A stretch of DNA of 64,000 nt from contig URZW01000006.1 in NCBI GenBank assembly GCA_900552555.1, positions 1-64,000 of the forward strand, given 5' to 3'. The notes beneath the pieces were generated by a model. That model did not search any database. It was not told the origin of the DNA and saw only the letters and a list, made by a program, of their open reading frames with translations. The DNA is from an uncultured Clostridium sp. (GTDB taxonomy: Bacteria; Bacillota; Clostridia; TANB77; CAG-508). Below are positions 24,247 to 32,907 of this stretch, one piece after another (within the stretch, counting starts at the first letter, position 1; every line of letters begins with the position of its first letter). The position numbers and the translations under genes were made by a program.

Positions 24247-25329
24247 ATGGGATGGTATGGAAATTGGAACATTAAATATAATGGTAAAGATAGTGACAAA
24301 TTTGTAAATTTAGCAAAAATGATTATTCCTAACTATGTAAAAAGATTTGAAGAAACTGAAAAAGGAGTATTAGATTGTAAAAGAAGTTTAAGCTGGTACA
24401 ATGCAGATGTTGATATTTCAAAAATGATGGAATATTTAGATGAAAATGATACAATAGATGTTGAGATAGATGGAGAAACACACCCTATTAGTGGAACAAG
24501 AAAACTTTCAGAAGAAGAAGCAGAATGGGAAGAATATGCCTATGAAAATGATGGCGAGTGGTATGTAGATGATGAATATGATTGTGAAAATCAAACTTTT
24601 AAAAAAGAAAATGGACAAGTAGTAATAGATAATGAGCATCCCGATGGAGATAGATATACAAGTTCCAATTTAGGTGTTCAAGAAATGTTGACATACTATC
24701 TTGCTTACCCTGAAAATGCAAAAGAGTCAGAACTAGAAGGTAATACAGATACAGTAGATTCATATATTAATTATATTGCTCAAGAACTTGCTGGAAATGA
24801 TGAAATTATGCCTGCTGTACAAGACTTTATCTATAATACATTTGATCCACAAAAGTTAAAAGATTTAACTAATGAAGAATATAATTATTTTTCAAATCGT
24901 ATAACACCTGATGAAAAAACATTAGCAAGAATAGCTAGTATAAGAGAGCGATTTAGAACAGTAGAATCAACAAAAGCCTATCTTGAACAAGTAAAAGAAC
25001 AAAACCCTGAAGTAGAAAAACAAGATGAAACTACTAAAAAAGCTATTCCAAACTTTATTGCTAATATGAGTAAGAGAGATATTAATAATTTAGGTGGATT
25101 AGAACAATTATTAAAATTAGTTGAAATGAAAGGCGAAGATTCTGCAAAAGAATTATTATCAATTTTAGGTTACGAAATAAATGATAGCAAAACTCAAGAA
25201 TCTCCTTCATTAGAAGATTTAGAATTTGAAAAGACAACATTAGAAGATAAAGAACAACAAGCAAAACAATTATATCAAGAATATGAAGAACAATTACATA
25301 ATAGAGAAGAAGACATATCTATTGAATAA
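24247..25329 (+). CDS. Acidic hypothetical protein of the element, 360 aa
   Basis: A 360-residue strongly acidic protein starting MGWYGNWNIKYNG. It has an Asp/Glu-rich, Trp/Tyr-containing region (about 85-135), and a C-terminal helical, Gln/Glu-rich stretch likely to form a coiled coil. No signal peptide or membrane helix. RBS AAAGGAAA upstream. It is followed by the 25345 gene after 15 bp, so both are one unit that ends at the relaxase. I cannot name the family. Confidence 0.6.
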   Translation: MGWYGNWNIKYNGKDSDKFVNLAKMIIPNYVKRFEETEKGVLDCKRSLSWYNADVDISKMMEYLDENDTIDVEIDGETHPISGTRKLSEEEAEWEEYAYENDGEWYVDDEYDCENQTFKKENGQVVIDNEHPDGDRYTSSNLGVQEMLTYYLAYPENAKESELEGNTDTVDSYINYIAQELAGNDEIMPAVQDFIYNTFDPQKLKDLTNEEYNYFSNRITPDEKTLARIASIRERFRTVESTKAYLEQVKEQNPEVEKQDETTKKAIPNFIANMSKRDINNLGGLEQLLKLVEMKGEDSAKELLSILGYEINDSKTQESPSLEDLEFEKTTLEDKEQQAKQLYQEYEEQLHNREEDISIE

Positions 25330-25344
25330 TATGGAGGGGTTTCA

Positions 25345-25731
25345 ATGAATAAATCAAAAGAAGGCTTATTAGCTGTTAACGAAAATAGTATTTTTTACAA
25401 AATCAAAAATTTCTTTAAAAGATTATTTTTTAAAAGTGAAAGTCTTGTCAAAGAAGAAAAAATTGAAGAAATAAAAATACAAAACGAGAATACTAAAACA
25501 AGTTCATTTTTAGAAGATATTAAAATAAAAGAAAATAAAGAGTTTAAAGAATTATTATATTTGCAAAAACTATTTAAAATGGGTAGAATAAAGGAAAAAG
25601 ATTTATCTAAAGAAGAAAGAATAGGTCTTGAAAAATTATACAAGCAACAAATATATGATTTAAAAAAATCAATTAATGGCTATAAAAATAAAATAATATC
25701 TATAAGAACAAAATTAGCACAAAGTAATTAA
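25345..25731 (+). CDS. Basic hypothetical protein, 128 aa
   Basis: Starts at ATG 25345 with GGAGG at 25333-25337. The protein is very Lys/Glu-rich with an amphipathic segment (FYKIKNFFKRLFFK) near residue 20 and a C-terminal helix likely to be coiled coil. It ends just before a perfect terminator shared with the convergent relaxase gene. Unknown function; the position suggests a mobilization accessory. Confidence 0.6.
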   Translation: MNKSKEGLLAVNENSIFYKIKNFFKRLFFKSESLVKEEKIEEIKIQNENTKTSSFLEDIKIKENKEFKELLYLQKLFKMGRIKEKDLSKEERIGLEKLYKQQIYDLKKSINGYKNKIISIRTKLAQSN

Positions 25732-25737
25732 AATTTA

Positions 25738-25771
25738 GAAAGGAGTTAGAGAGAAAATTCTAACTCCTTTA
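25738..25771. terminator. Convergent terminator before mobV
   Basis: AAAGGAGTTAGA / TCTAACTCCTTT, a perfect 12-bp stem with an eight-base loop, serves the rightward unit and the leftward relaxase gene. Confidence 0.8.
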
Positions 25772-25780
25772 CTTTGTTTG

Positions 25781-27025
25781 TTATCTCTCTAAATCCCACT
25801 CTTTTTCTCTTTCTTCATGTTTAATTTGTTTTACTGGATCAATAAAAGAGAGAGTTTCTTCTTCAAAATTTTTGACTAATTCTTTAGATTCACCAATACC
25901 AAATTTATGACAAATCCAAACTATAAATTTATCAACAGTTTCATAAAATTTATCAATAATCTTGTGTAAATGGGTATTTTCTTTTTCTAATGACCTAATT
26001 TTACTTTTGTATTTATATTCAATATTAAATTCTTTGTTTTGAAATTCTTGTTCTAATTCTCTTTTTCTATTTTCAAATCTTAAATCAAGAGTATTATTTT
26101 TCTTTTTATATTCGTGTTCTAAATGTTTTACGGTATTGTGCAATTCTTTATTATCAGCAAGTATGGAATCTCTTTCTTTTTGGTATTTTTCAGCCTCGTT
26201 AACTAAATTGACTTGTTTTAATAATTCTTTTTGTAAAGAAACTTTTTCATTATATAGTTTTTCTATCATATTATCTTTTGGCTTAATAATCTCATTTTCT
26301 ACTTTTTCTTTATTAAGTTTTATTAGTTTAATATCATTTATATCAGGAGTTTCTGGTAATTCTAGTTTTATATTATCTAATACTTTTTTAGTGTTTTCAA
26401 AATTAGTCAATTTCTTTAAATCTTCTATTTTTTCGTGTTTAGCTCCAGTTTCTTCTACTGGTAAACCTCGTTCTAAATCAAAGCCTTTTGAAGTTATATA
26501 TTTATGAAAAGCATTTTGTAGTTGTCTGTAACTATCTCTACCTTTCCAAAAATCTCTACAACATATTTTATCAATATCTTTGCCTTCTTTATTTTTTGTA
26601 TGAATTATTGGTATATAAACTAAATGCATATGTGGTGTAGTTTCATCTAAATGTACTGCTGCTGACACAATATATTTTTCTCCAAGATTTTTGTAATTAC
26701 ATACAAATTTATAACTTTCTTTGAAATATCGTTTTGTTTCTTCTAAACCAATCTTATTAAAAAAAGCATTATCAGAAGTAATCATCATTTCACACATGAT
26801 ATTACTGTTACTTCTAATAGTACCTTTTAAATCATATTCTTTTTTCATCTTATCAAATTCTCTTATATAAGTTAGTTCATTTTTCTTACACCAAAAATTT
26901 AGATGCGTTCTTGTAGGGTCGATATCTTTATTAGAATGACCTTTTGATCTTCTATCATTGTGAATGTATGACCCTTGTGCATCCACTCTTGTTAATTTAT
27001 CATTTCTTATAATAGCATAGCTCAT
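25781..27025 (-). CDS. mobV: MobV-family relaxase (Pre/Mob)
   Basis: A 414-residue relaxase that nicks oriT and leads strand transfer. The N-terminal domain has SYAIIRNDKLT, HNDRRSKGHSNKDID (motif I-like), and the metal-binding HLDETTPHMHLVYIP (HxDE...PHxH). The C-terminal 200 residues are a long Lys/Glu-rich coiled coil, as in Pre/Mob proteins. ATG 27025 follows GGAGG; a GTG at 27037 overlaps the binding site. It supports mobilization rather than self-transfer. The non-coding DNA at 27040-27300, just upstream, is the likely oriT. Confidence 0.93.
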   Translation of the reverse strand: MSYAIIRNDKLTRVDAQGSYIHNDRRSKGHSNKDIDPTRTHLNFWCKKNELTYIREFDKMKKEYDLKGTIRSNSNIMCEMMITSDNAFFNKIGLEETKRYFKESYKFVCNYKNLGEKYIVSAAVHLDETTPHMHLVYIPIIHTKNKEGKDIDKICCRDFWKGRDSYRQLQNAFHKYITSKGFDLERGLPVEETGAKHEKIEDLKKLTNFENTKKVLDNIKLELPETPDINDIKLIKLNKEKVENEIIKPKDNMIEKLYNEKVSLQKELLKQVNLVNEAEKYQKERDSILADNKELHNTVKHLEHEYKKKNNTLDLRFENRKRELEQEFQNKEFNIEYKYKSKIRSLEKENTHLHKIIDKFYETVDKFIVWICHKFGIGESKELVKNFEEETLSFIDPVKQIKHEEREKEWDLER

Positions 27026-27039
27026 ATCTTCTTGCACCT

Positions 27040-27761
27040 CCTTCTTTGCTTAAGATATTGTTTCAATGTCTAACATACTAGACAAACAAGTTTGTCCCGT
27101 ATGGCAGGGTTTTACAACCCCACACCCCAAACCTAAAAATTGCTATTCGCATTTTTAGGTTCTTTCATAAAAATTTGCTTGTTGCAATTTTTATGAATGT
27201 GAGCAAAAAAATAATTTTTTTACTCACAACAAAAAAGCTCTTATGCTTTTTTGTATTCACTTTAGCAATTCAAAGCAGAAACCAGAGGGAGAGAGCTAAA
27301 GTGAATTAGGTGTAATAATCCCATTTATGAAAAATAGAATTATTACACCTATATAAGAACCTGACCCAACAATGCAATCAAAGATTGCTGTTGGGTAACC
27401 CAGAACCTTGTTACTTTCGTAATAAGCTGAAACCATCGGTCGTTCGCCTTGTTTCATAGGTAGTCTAGTAAGTAGTGATATTACTACTATAATTGCCGAT
27501 ACATTTAAGTATCTTTGTTCATACTTGCCCAAACTTTTTACAATTACAAATCCATATCAAATATGCCACCAAATACTCTTTTATTTATTGTGAGTCTGTG
27601 TTCTAAAATCTCACTCACGCACTTTGTATAATTAGACTACTTATACAAATACGAATGAACTTTATAGCATCGGCTCATTACACCAAACACTTTTTAAGAG
27701 GTGTTGCATTTCTCTTTTTAAACAAAAAAGACTACCTGTAGCTTTAAAACTACAAGTAGTC
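27040..27761. other. Structured non-coding region with candidate oriT
   Basis: No convincing gene is present in this 720-bp stretch (a 78-codon frame on the minus strand lacks a good ribosome binding site). It is packed with inverted repeats: GACAAAC-AA-GTTTGTC (about 27081-27097), GGGTTTTACAACCCC, CCTAAAAAT...ATTTTTAGG, TTCATAAAAATT...AATTTTTATGAA, ATTCACTTTAGC...GCTAAAGTGAAT, GGTGTAATAAT...ATTATTACACC, and ACCCAACA...TGTTGGGT around an inner GCAATC/GATTGC. The end near the relaxase is the expected oriT position; the rest could be a single-strand origin or a large RNA. Confidence 0.55.
27724..27761 (-). terminator. Minus-strand terminator inside the structured region
   Basis: The stem GACTACTTGTAG / CTACAGGTAGTC (read on the minus strand) is followed by TTTTTT at 27729-27724. 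It would end a leftward transcript starting near the element's right end. Confidence 0.7.
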
Positions 27762-27859
27762 CAAGTTTATTCTATTTAATTAGCCCTCACAATCGATTTT
27801 ATGCCATTTTATTGTGAAAATAGAGTAATTTTACCATAAAAATTTTATAGAAAATTTTC

Positions 27860-27905
27860 AAAAACTATTTATCAATAGTAGATTATCTGTTATAATATAC
27901 CCAAT
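27860..27905 (+). repeat. 46-bp promoter-containing repeat, inside copy
   Basis: Starts AAAAACTATTTATCAATAG and ends TGTTATAATATACCCAAT, identical to 28942-28987 except one base. It carries a TATAAT -10. This copy is inside the element and abuts the right arm-type repeats. Confidence 0.7.
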
Positions 27906-27909
27906 AAAG

Positions 27910-27930
27910 CATCTAACCAATATCTAACCA
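27910..27930. repeat. Integrase arm-type repeats, right end
   Basis: CATCTAACCA and TATCTAACCA in tandem, matching 19619-19640. An inverted relative (GTTAGAT) follows near 27978. Confidence 0.65.
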
Positions 27931-28070
27931 AATGATATAAAAATGTGTTATTTTATAATTAGTGTTAAATGTTAAGTTAGATAAAATTGGGGTTAAAATT
28001 GTTTAATTTAGAGCCGTTTTAAGAGATATTATATAACAATAAATAATAATATATATGAAACACTTATAAA

Positions 28071-28117
28071 GACTCTGACTCCGACATTCCTGTGTTCGAA
28101 TCACAGTACCCCAGCCA
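28071..28117 (+). pseudogene. 3' half of interrupted tRNA-Gln(CTG); attR
   Basis: Begins with the core GACTCTGACTC, then CGA to close the anticodon stem, T arm CTGTG-TTCGAAT-CACAG, acceptor TACCCCA, G73 and encoded CCA. It pairs perfectly with the 5' half at 19495-19533. Confidence 0.93.
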
Positions 28118-28220
28118 CAATAAATTTCTGCAAGTGTTAATTATAAAAGACATTTGTAGAAATTATTATTATATACTTTTTTTGAAAGATTTTGAAAATT
28201 CTAATAATATGAAATATAAA

Positions 28221-28889
28221 ATGAGAGGTGTTAGTTTGAAAGAAAAAGAAATTATAGATGCAATAGAATATATGCAAGAGTATTAAACAGAAACTGACAA
28301 GCTGGAAGCAAAAACAGCTGAAAAGGTTTGTCCACAAAAAAAGAAACCTTGCTATTATAAAAATGCAGGAATAAAAAAGGGCTCATATATAAGAATTGGA
28401 GATTCGGATGAGCCTTGACTGATTATGAAATATATAGTTTACAAAGTTATATTGATGGTATTGAAGAAGATTTAAGAACAATAAAAAGAGCAGAATTTGA
28501 AGATTTAAATCAGGAAAAAATTCAACAGTATATTGAAATAATTAAAAAGAAAAAACCTAATCTTTCAAAATTTTCGGATGAAAAAATATTAAAATTAAAT
28601 GGTATTATAGAAAATAGTACAGGAAAAATACACCATAAGTTAGCTGGAATGATGGTATTTGGAGAATATCCATAAGGATATTTGTCACAGTTATTTATTG
28701 TTTGTGTGGTAGTACCAGGAAGAAAACTTGGAGATGTTGGAGAATTAGGTCAAAGATTTGATGATAAGGGCTTTCAAATAAATTAAATGTATCAAGGAGA
28801 ACTACTTCAACATTGTTATCAAATTTAAAGAAAAAAATAAAATTGAAAGAGTTGGATCAGATAGAAAAGTATATTGGAAAATATTGTGA
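28221..28889 (+). pseudogene. Decayed AlbA_2-domain (Schlafen-like) regulator
   Basis: Fragments of a normally 400-500 residue protein appear in order but in different frames: ETDKLEAKTAEK (the AlbA_2 start), GSYIRIGDSDEP, then a continuous piece (28418-28675) with TDYEIYSLQSYIDGIEEDLR and KIHHKLAGMMVFGEYP, and later VVVPGRKLGDVGELGQRFDD. It ends with a winged-helix-like ERVGSDRKVYWKI. Stops, frameshifts and at least one internal deletion (the ATPase-like region) are evident. Such proteins bind DNA and accompany mobile elements. It lies just right of attR. Confidence 0.7.
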
Positions 28890-28941
28890 TAATATTGAAA
28901 AAAGTAGTATATAGTAAATTAGAACTATATAAAAAATTTTT

Positions 28942-28987
28942 AAAAACTATTTATCAATAGTAGATTATTTGTTATAATATACCCAAT
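28942..28987 (+). promoter_or_regulatory. 46-bp repeat, outside copy; promoter of 29013 gene
   Basis: Second copy of 27860-27905, with TATAAT about 40 bp upstream of the pilin-like gene's ATG. It lies outside the element, 860 bp beyond attR. Confidence 0.65.
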
Positions 28988-29012
28988 GAAATGTCTAAAT
29001 TAGGAGGCAGAA

Positions 29013-30458
29013 ATGAGGAAAACAAAAGAAAACGGAATAACATTAGTAACACTAGTAATAACAATAATAGTTTTACTAATGTTAACATCAATAGGAACAA
29101 CAGCAGGAATATCAACAATAAATATGGCTAAATTTAATCAATTTAAAAATGAATTGCAAATGCTACAGACAAAAGTAAATGGATTAAATCAAGAAAACAA
29201 AACAGATATAGGAACTGAATTAACAACCACTCAACAAAATATCCTTGATATAGAAGAAGTTTCTAACATTATTTATAAAGACAGAACTGATGAGAAAAAA
29301 ACGGATGTAAAAAATAGTTTCAGATATTTAACATCAAAAGATATAAAAGAAGAATTGGGGCTAGAAGGAATAAAAAGTGACTATTTGATAAGTATTAAAT
29401 ATAGATATGTGGTTAGTTGCCAAGGCGTTAAATATAAAGACCAAACTTATTATATGATAGAACAAAGCGAAAATGGGTTTTATAATGTAGAGTATAAAGA
29501 CAAAAATAGTAAAACAGAAACTTTTGATGTAAATGCAGAAATTGATGAAGACAAGTGGAAAATAACTGTTTCAAATATTCAATATGATGGATATGTAAGT
29601 AATTGGCAAGTTAAATATAAAATGGTAGATGATGAATATTGGAAAACTTCAGATAATCTTGAATTTTATGTGGAACAATCAGGTTCTTATATTATAAATG
29701 TTATTCATGGTGATGAAATAGATTTGGGCAAACAAACTTTGGATATATCTCCTAAATATGCTGAAACAAATTTAATTTTAAACTATGATGCAATAAATAA
29801 TATAAGTGATGCTGAACATAGTTCAGATACTCTTATATGGAAAGATTTAAGTAAAAATAAAAATGATGCTCAAATAACTGGAGCAACATGGGAAAATAAT
29901 TATTTGTCTTTTGATGGTGTTGATGATTTTGCTGTTACTACTTCTAATATTGATTATAATAGCAGTTGTGCAGTAACATTGCAATTGGTGCTTGTTGGAG
30001 GAATTGAAAATAGTGTTACACAAATGATATTGGAATCATCAGAAAATTGGAGTTTAAATCCTATGGGGTATGGTATTACTTTTAATGAATATGGAACTAA
30101 AGATTTAGATACTACGGTACATCATAGCGGTGGTTATAATATAAAAGCAACAGAAGACAATATAGTTGATGAAGATAATATTAATGTTTTTACATTTGTT
30201 ATTAATAATTATAATCAGTACGATTCTTTTATAAAAGTTTATAAAAATGGTGAAGTTTTGGAAATTAAAAAAGTTAATAATTTTGAGTATAATTTGTCAA
30301 ATACGAAATTTGAAAATTATAAAATGTATATTGCTTCAAGGGCAGGAAATAGTTATTTTTCAAAGATGAAATTAGGAGCATTAAGAGTGTATAATAGAGA
30401 ATTGAATAAAAATGAAATAAAAGATAGCTATGAATTAGATAGTAAAAGATTTAAATAA
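29013..30458 (+). CDS. Prepilin-like protein with LamG-type lectin domain
   Basis: A 481-residue surface protein. The N-terminus RKTKENGITLVTLVITIIVL is a type IV prepilin-like leader (short basic leader ending in Gly, then a hydrophobic helix), though Glu at position 5 is absent. The middle has a pilin-like globular part. From about residue 255 a concanavalin A/LamG fold is suggested by LILNYDAINN, WKDLSKNKNDA, YLSFDGVDDFAV, and a late ALRVYNRELNKNEI. ATG 29013 follows AGGAGG. Such pilin-lectin fusions may bind glycans. It is monocistronic. Related leaders appear at 41645. Confidence 0.8.
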   Translation: MRKTKENGITLVTLVITIIVLLMLTSIGTTAGISTINMAKFNQFKNELQMLQTKVNGLNQENKTDIGTELTTTQQNILDIEEVSNIIYKDRTDEKKTDVKNSFRYLTSKDIKEELGLEGIKSDYLISIKYRYVVSCQGVKYKDQTYYMIEQSENGFYNVEYKDKNSKTETFDVNAEIDEDKWKITVSNIQYDGYVSNWQVKYKMVDDEYWKTSDNLEFYVEQSGSYIINVIHGDEIDLGKQTLDISPKYAETNLILNYDAINNISDAEHSSDTLIWKDLSKNKNDAQITGATWENNYLSFDGVDDFAVTTSNIDYNSSCAVTLQLVLVGGIENSVTQMILESSENWSLNPMGYGITFNEYGTKDLDTTVHHSGGYNIKATEDNIVDEDNINVFTFVINNYNQYDSFIKVYKNGEVLEIKKVNNFEYNLSNTKFENYKMYIASRAGNSYFSKMKLGALRVYNRELNKNEIKDSYELDSKRFK

Positions 30459-30482
30459 AAGTTCTCAAATGGGGACTTTTTT
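30459..30482 (+). terminator. Short terminator after the pilin-like gene
   Basis: AAAGTTC / GGACTTT with an eight-base loop and a T tract, immediately after the stop codon. Confidence 0.55.
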
Positions 30483-30525
30483 GTATTATAGGAAAGTTCT
30501 CCGAGCTTCCTATAATATAAATATT

Positions 30526-30627
30526 TTGCACAGAAATTTGCATAAAGCAAATTTCGTGCACGAACAAAGACGCGGACTTAAAAATTGTCTTAATAATTGC
30601 TAATATTATTAATGTCCGCTTTTGTTT
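30526..30627 (+). ncRNA. Stem-loop / terminator RNA upstream of priA
   Basis: A TATAAT at 30511-30516 precedes a stem TTGCAC-AG-AAATTTGC / GCAAATTTC-GTGCA (30526-30560), then CGAACAAAG, then a GCGGAC ... GTCCGC hairpin followed by TTTTGTTT (30572-30627). The same architecture occurs at 52391-52470 upstream of the RNase J gene, with compensating differences in the first stem. It may be a small RNA or a transcription attenuator. Confidence 0.5.
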
Positions 30628-30654
30628 AATTACAATAAAAAGGAGCGAAATTAA

Positions 30655-32892
30655 TTGGTAGCAGAAGTTATAATAAATAGCAAAGCAAAACAACTAAATA
30701 GAACATTTGACTACAATATACCAAAAGAACTAGAAAACTTGATATTAATAGGAAGTAAGGTACTAGTTCCATTTGGAAGATTTAAAACACTAGAAGAAGC
30801 ACATGTAGTAAAAATAAAAGAAAAATCAGAATATGAAATAAAAGATATAGCAAAAGTGGAGAATGGTTTAACTGATAAACAAATAGAACTTGCAAATTGG
30901 ATGTCTAATAGGTATTTTTGTAATGTATCAGATTGCATCAGGCTAATGCAAACACCGGGAACAAATGCAAAAGATGTGAACAAAAGAATTCAAGATAAAA
31001 AGATAAATGTTGTGTATTTAAAAAAAGATTATGAAGAAATAAATTTTGAGATAGAAACTAAAAAAATAAAATCAGAAAAACAAATAAGAATTTTAAATTT
31101 TGTAAAAGACAATGAAGGATGTACAATACCAGATATAGAGGCGTTTACAGACTGTTCAAGAGCAATAGTAAATACTTTAATAAAAAATGAATATCTAGAA
31201 TTGGTTGAACAAAAAGTTGAGAGAAATCCATTGGAAAACAAAAACATAGAAAATACAAATAATTTGAAATTAACAGAAGAACAACAAAATGCTTTTAACA
31301 AAATTTCAGCAAGTATTGATAGCAAAAAATATGAAGAATTTTTGCTTTATGGAGTTACAGGTTCAGGAAAAACGGAAGTATATTTACAATTAATAGATAA
31401 GGCTCAAAAAGAAGGAAAATCAGCAATAGTTTTGGTACCAGAAATTTCGTTAACTCCACAAATGTTGGATAGATTTATATCAAGATTTGGGAAAGAAACA
31501 ATAGCGGTTTTACATAGTAAATTATCAATAGGAGAAAGACATGATGAATGGGAAAGAATAAAAGAAAATAAAGCAAAAATTGTTATAGGTGCAAGGTCTG
31601 CAATATTTGCACCAGTCAAAGATTTGGGAATAATCATAATAGACGAAGAACATGATAGTTCATATAAATCAGAGGCAAGTCCAAAATATGATGCAAAAGA
31701 AGTTGCCAAAAAAATTGCGAAACAAGAAAATGTACCATTGGTTTTAGGAAGTGCAACGCCTGATTTAAGAACATTTTATAATGCAAAGGAAACTGAAAAA
31801 ATTACTTTGTTAGAATTAACAAAAAGAGCAAATAATTCTAATTTGCCAAAAGTGGAAATTGTAGATTTAAAACAGGAACTAGCAAATGGAAACAGGACAA
31901 TGTTAAGTTTTGATTTATATCAAGCAATAGAGCAAAATCTAAAAGATAAATTACAAACAATTTTGTTTTTGAATAGAAGAGGATATTCGACATTTATAAT
32001 GTGTAGAAATTGTGGGTACACTGTTAAATGTAAAAATTGTAACATAAGTATGACATATCATAGTTATGAAAATAAATTGAAGTGTCATTATTGTGGATAT
32101 GAAGAAAAAGTTGTTACAAAATGTCCAGAGTGCGGAAGTGATAAAATAAGGTATTTTGGAACAGGAACACAAAAATTAGAGCAAGAAATATTAAAACAAT
32201 TTCCACAAGCTAAGACAATAAGAATGGATGTTGACACAGTAACAAAGAAAAATTCACATGAGCAAATTTTAAATAAATTCAAAAATGATGGTATTGATAT
32301 ATTAATTGGAACACAGATGGTTGTAAAAGGACATCATTTTCCAAAAGTAACATTGGTAGGTGTTATAGCTGCAGATAGTTCATTAAATATTGATGATTAC
32401 AGAGCAACAGAAAGAACATTTCAAATTTTAACACAGGTTGCTGGAAGAGCCGGAAGAGAGAATTTACCAGGAAAAGTTATAATACAAACATATAACCCAG
32501 AAAATTTTAGTATTCAAGATGCACAAAAACAAAATTATCAAGAATTTTACGAAACTGAAATCGCTTTAAGAAAACAGTTGAAATATCCGCCATTTTGCGA
32601 TATAATAATAATTGGATTTAATAGTTTGAATGAAGCGGAGATAAAAAAGGTTTCAAATAAAGCATATGAATATCTAATTAAAAATTTAAATAATGAAGAA
32701 TTTAAAATTTTTAAACCAATGCCATCACCAATAGATAAAATTCAAAATAGATTTAGATGGAGAATTATTATAAAAGGTAATATGAATGAACAGGCAAATG
32801 GAGTTTTAAACGATTTGTTAAGAGAAATATATGGTGAAAATTATAAAAATACTAAAGTTTCAGTTGATGTAAATCCAAATAGTATGGTGTAG
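30655..32892 (+). CDS. priA: Primosomal helicase PriA
   Basis: A 745-residue replication-restart helicase that reloads the replisome at stalled forks. Domains in order: the 3'-DNA-binding domain (1-105), helicase lobe 1 with Walker A GVTGSGKTEVY and IDEEHD, then zinc sites CRNCGYTVKCKNC and CHYCGYEEKVVTKCPEC, and lobe 2 with AGRAGR. The start is TTG 30655, 9 bp after AGGAG. It leads a genome-maintenance/translation run, 15 bp upstream of def. The leader carries the RNA element at 30526-30627. Confidence 0.95.
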   Translation: MVAEVIINSKAKQLNRTFDYNIPKELENLILIGSKVLVPFGRFKTLEEAHVVKIKEKSEYEIKDIAKVENGLTDKQIELANWMSNRYFCNVSDCIRLMQTPGTNAKDVNKRIQDKKINVVYLKKDYEEINFEIETKKIKSEKQIRILNFVKDNEGCTIPDIEAFTDCSRAIVNTLIKNEYLELVEQKVERNPLENKNIENTNNLKLTEEQQNAFNKISASIDSKKYEEFLLYGVTGSGKTEVYLQLIDKAQKEGKSAIVLVPEISLTPQMLDRFISRFGKETIAVLHSKLSIGERHDEWERIKENKAKIVIGARSAIFAPVKDLGIIIIDEEHDSSYKSEASPKYDAKEVAKKIAKQENVPLVLGSATPDLRTFYNAKETEKITLLELTKRANNSNLPKVEIVDLKQELANGNRTMLSFDLYQAIEQNLKDKLQTILFLNRRGYSTFIMCRNCGYTVKCKNCNISMTYHSYENKLKCHYCGYEEKVVTKCPECGSDKIRYFGTGTQKLEQEILKQFPQAKTIRMDVDTVTKKNSHEQILNKFKNDGIDILIGTQMVVKGHHFPKVTLVGVIAADSSLNIDDYRATERTFQILTQVAGRAGRENLPGKVIIQTYNPENFSIQDAQKQNYQEFYETEIALRKQLKYPPFCDIIIIGFNSLNEAEIKKVSNKAYEYLIKNLNNEEFKIFKPMPSPIDKIQNRFRWRIIIKGNMNEQANGVLNDLLREIYGENYKNTKVSVDVNPNSMV

Positions 32893-32907
32893 AATGGGGG
32901 AATAAAA

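Larger units (their letters stand above)
19523..28081. mobile_element. Mobilizable integrated element in tRNA-Gln(CTG)
   Basis: The element is bounded by direct copies of GACTCTGACTC (19523-19533 and 28071-28081), for a unit length of 8548 bp. It encodes a tyrosine integrase beside the left end, an excisionase, regulators, several unknown cargo genes and a MobV relaxase with adjacent structured DNA. No type IV secretion genes are seen, so it should be mobilized by a helper. Paired arm-type repeats (ATCTAACCA) lie inside both ends. It carries a complete tRNA-Gln(CTG) at 19662 that can replace the one it splits. Confidence 0.9.

Noticed and set aside
27296..27532. 78-codon minus-strand frame upstream of mobV with hydrophobic stretches
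   Set aside because: It has no good ribosome binding site, crosses several strong inverted repeats, and the region reads as non-coding oriT-type DNA.
32088..32282. Small cysteine-containing minus-strand frame inside priA
   Set aside because: Antisense shadow of the PriA zinc-binding region.
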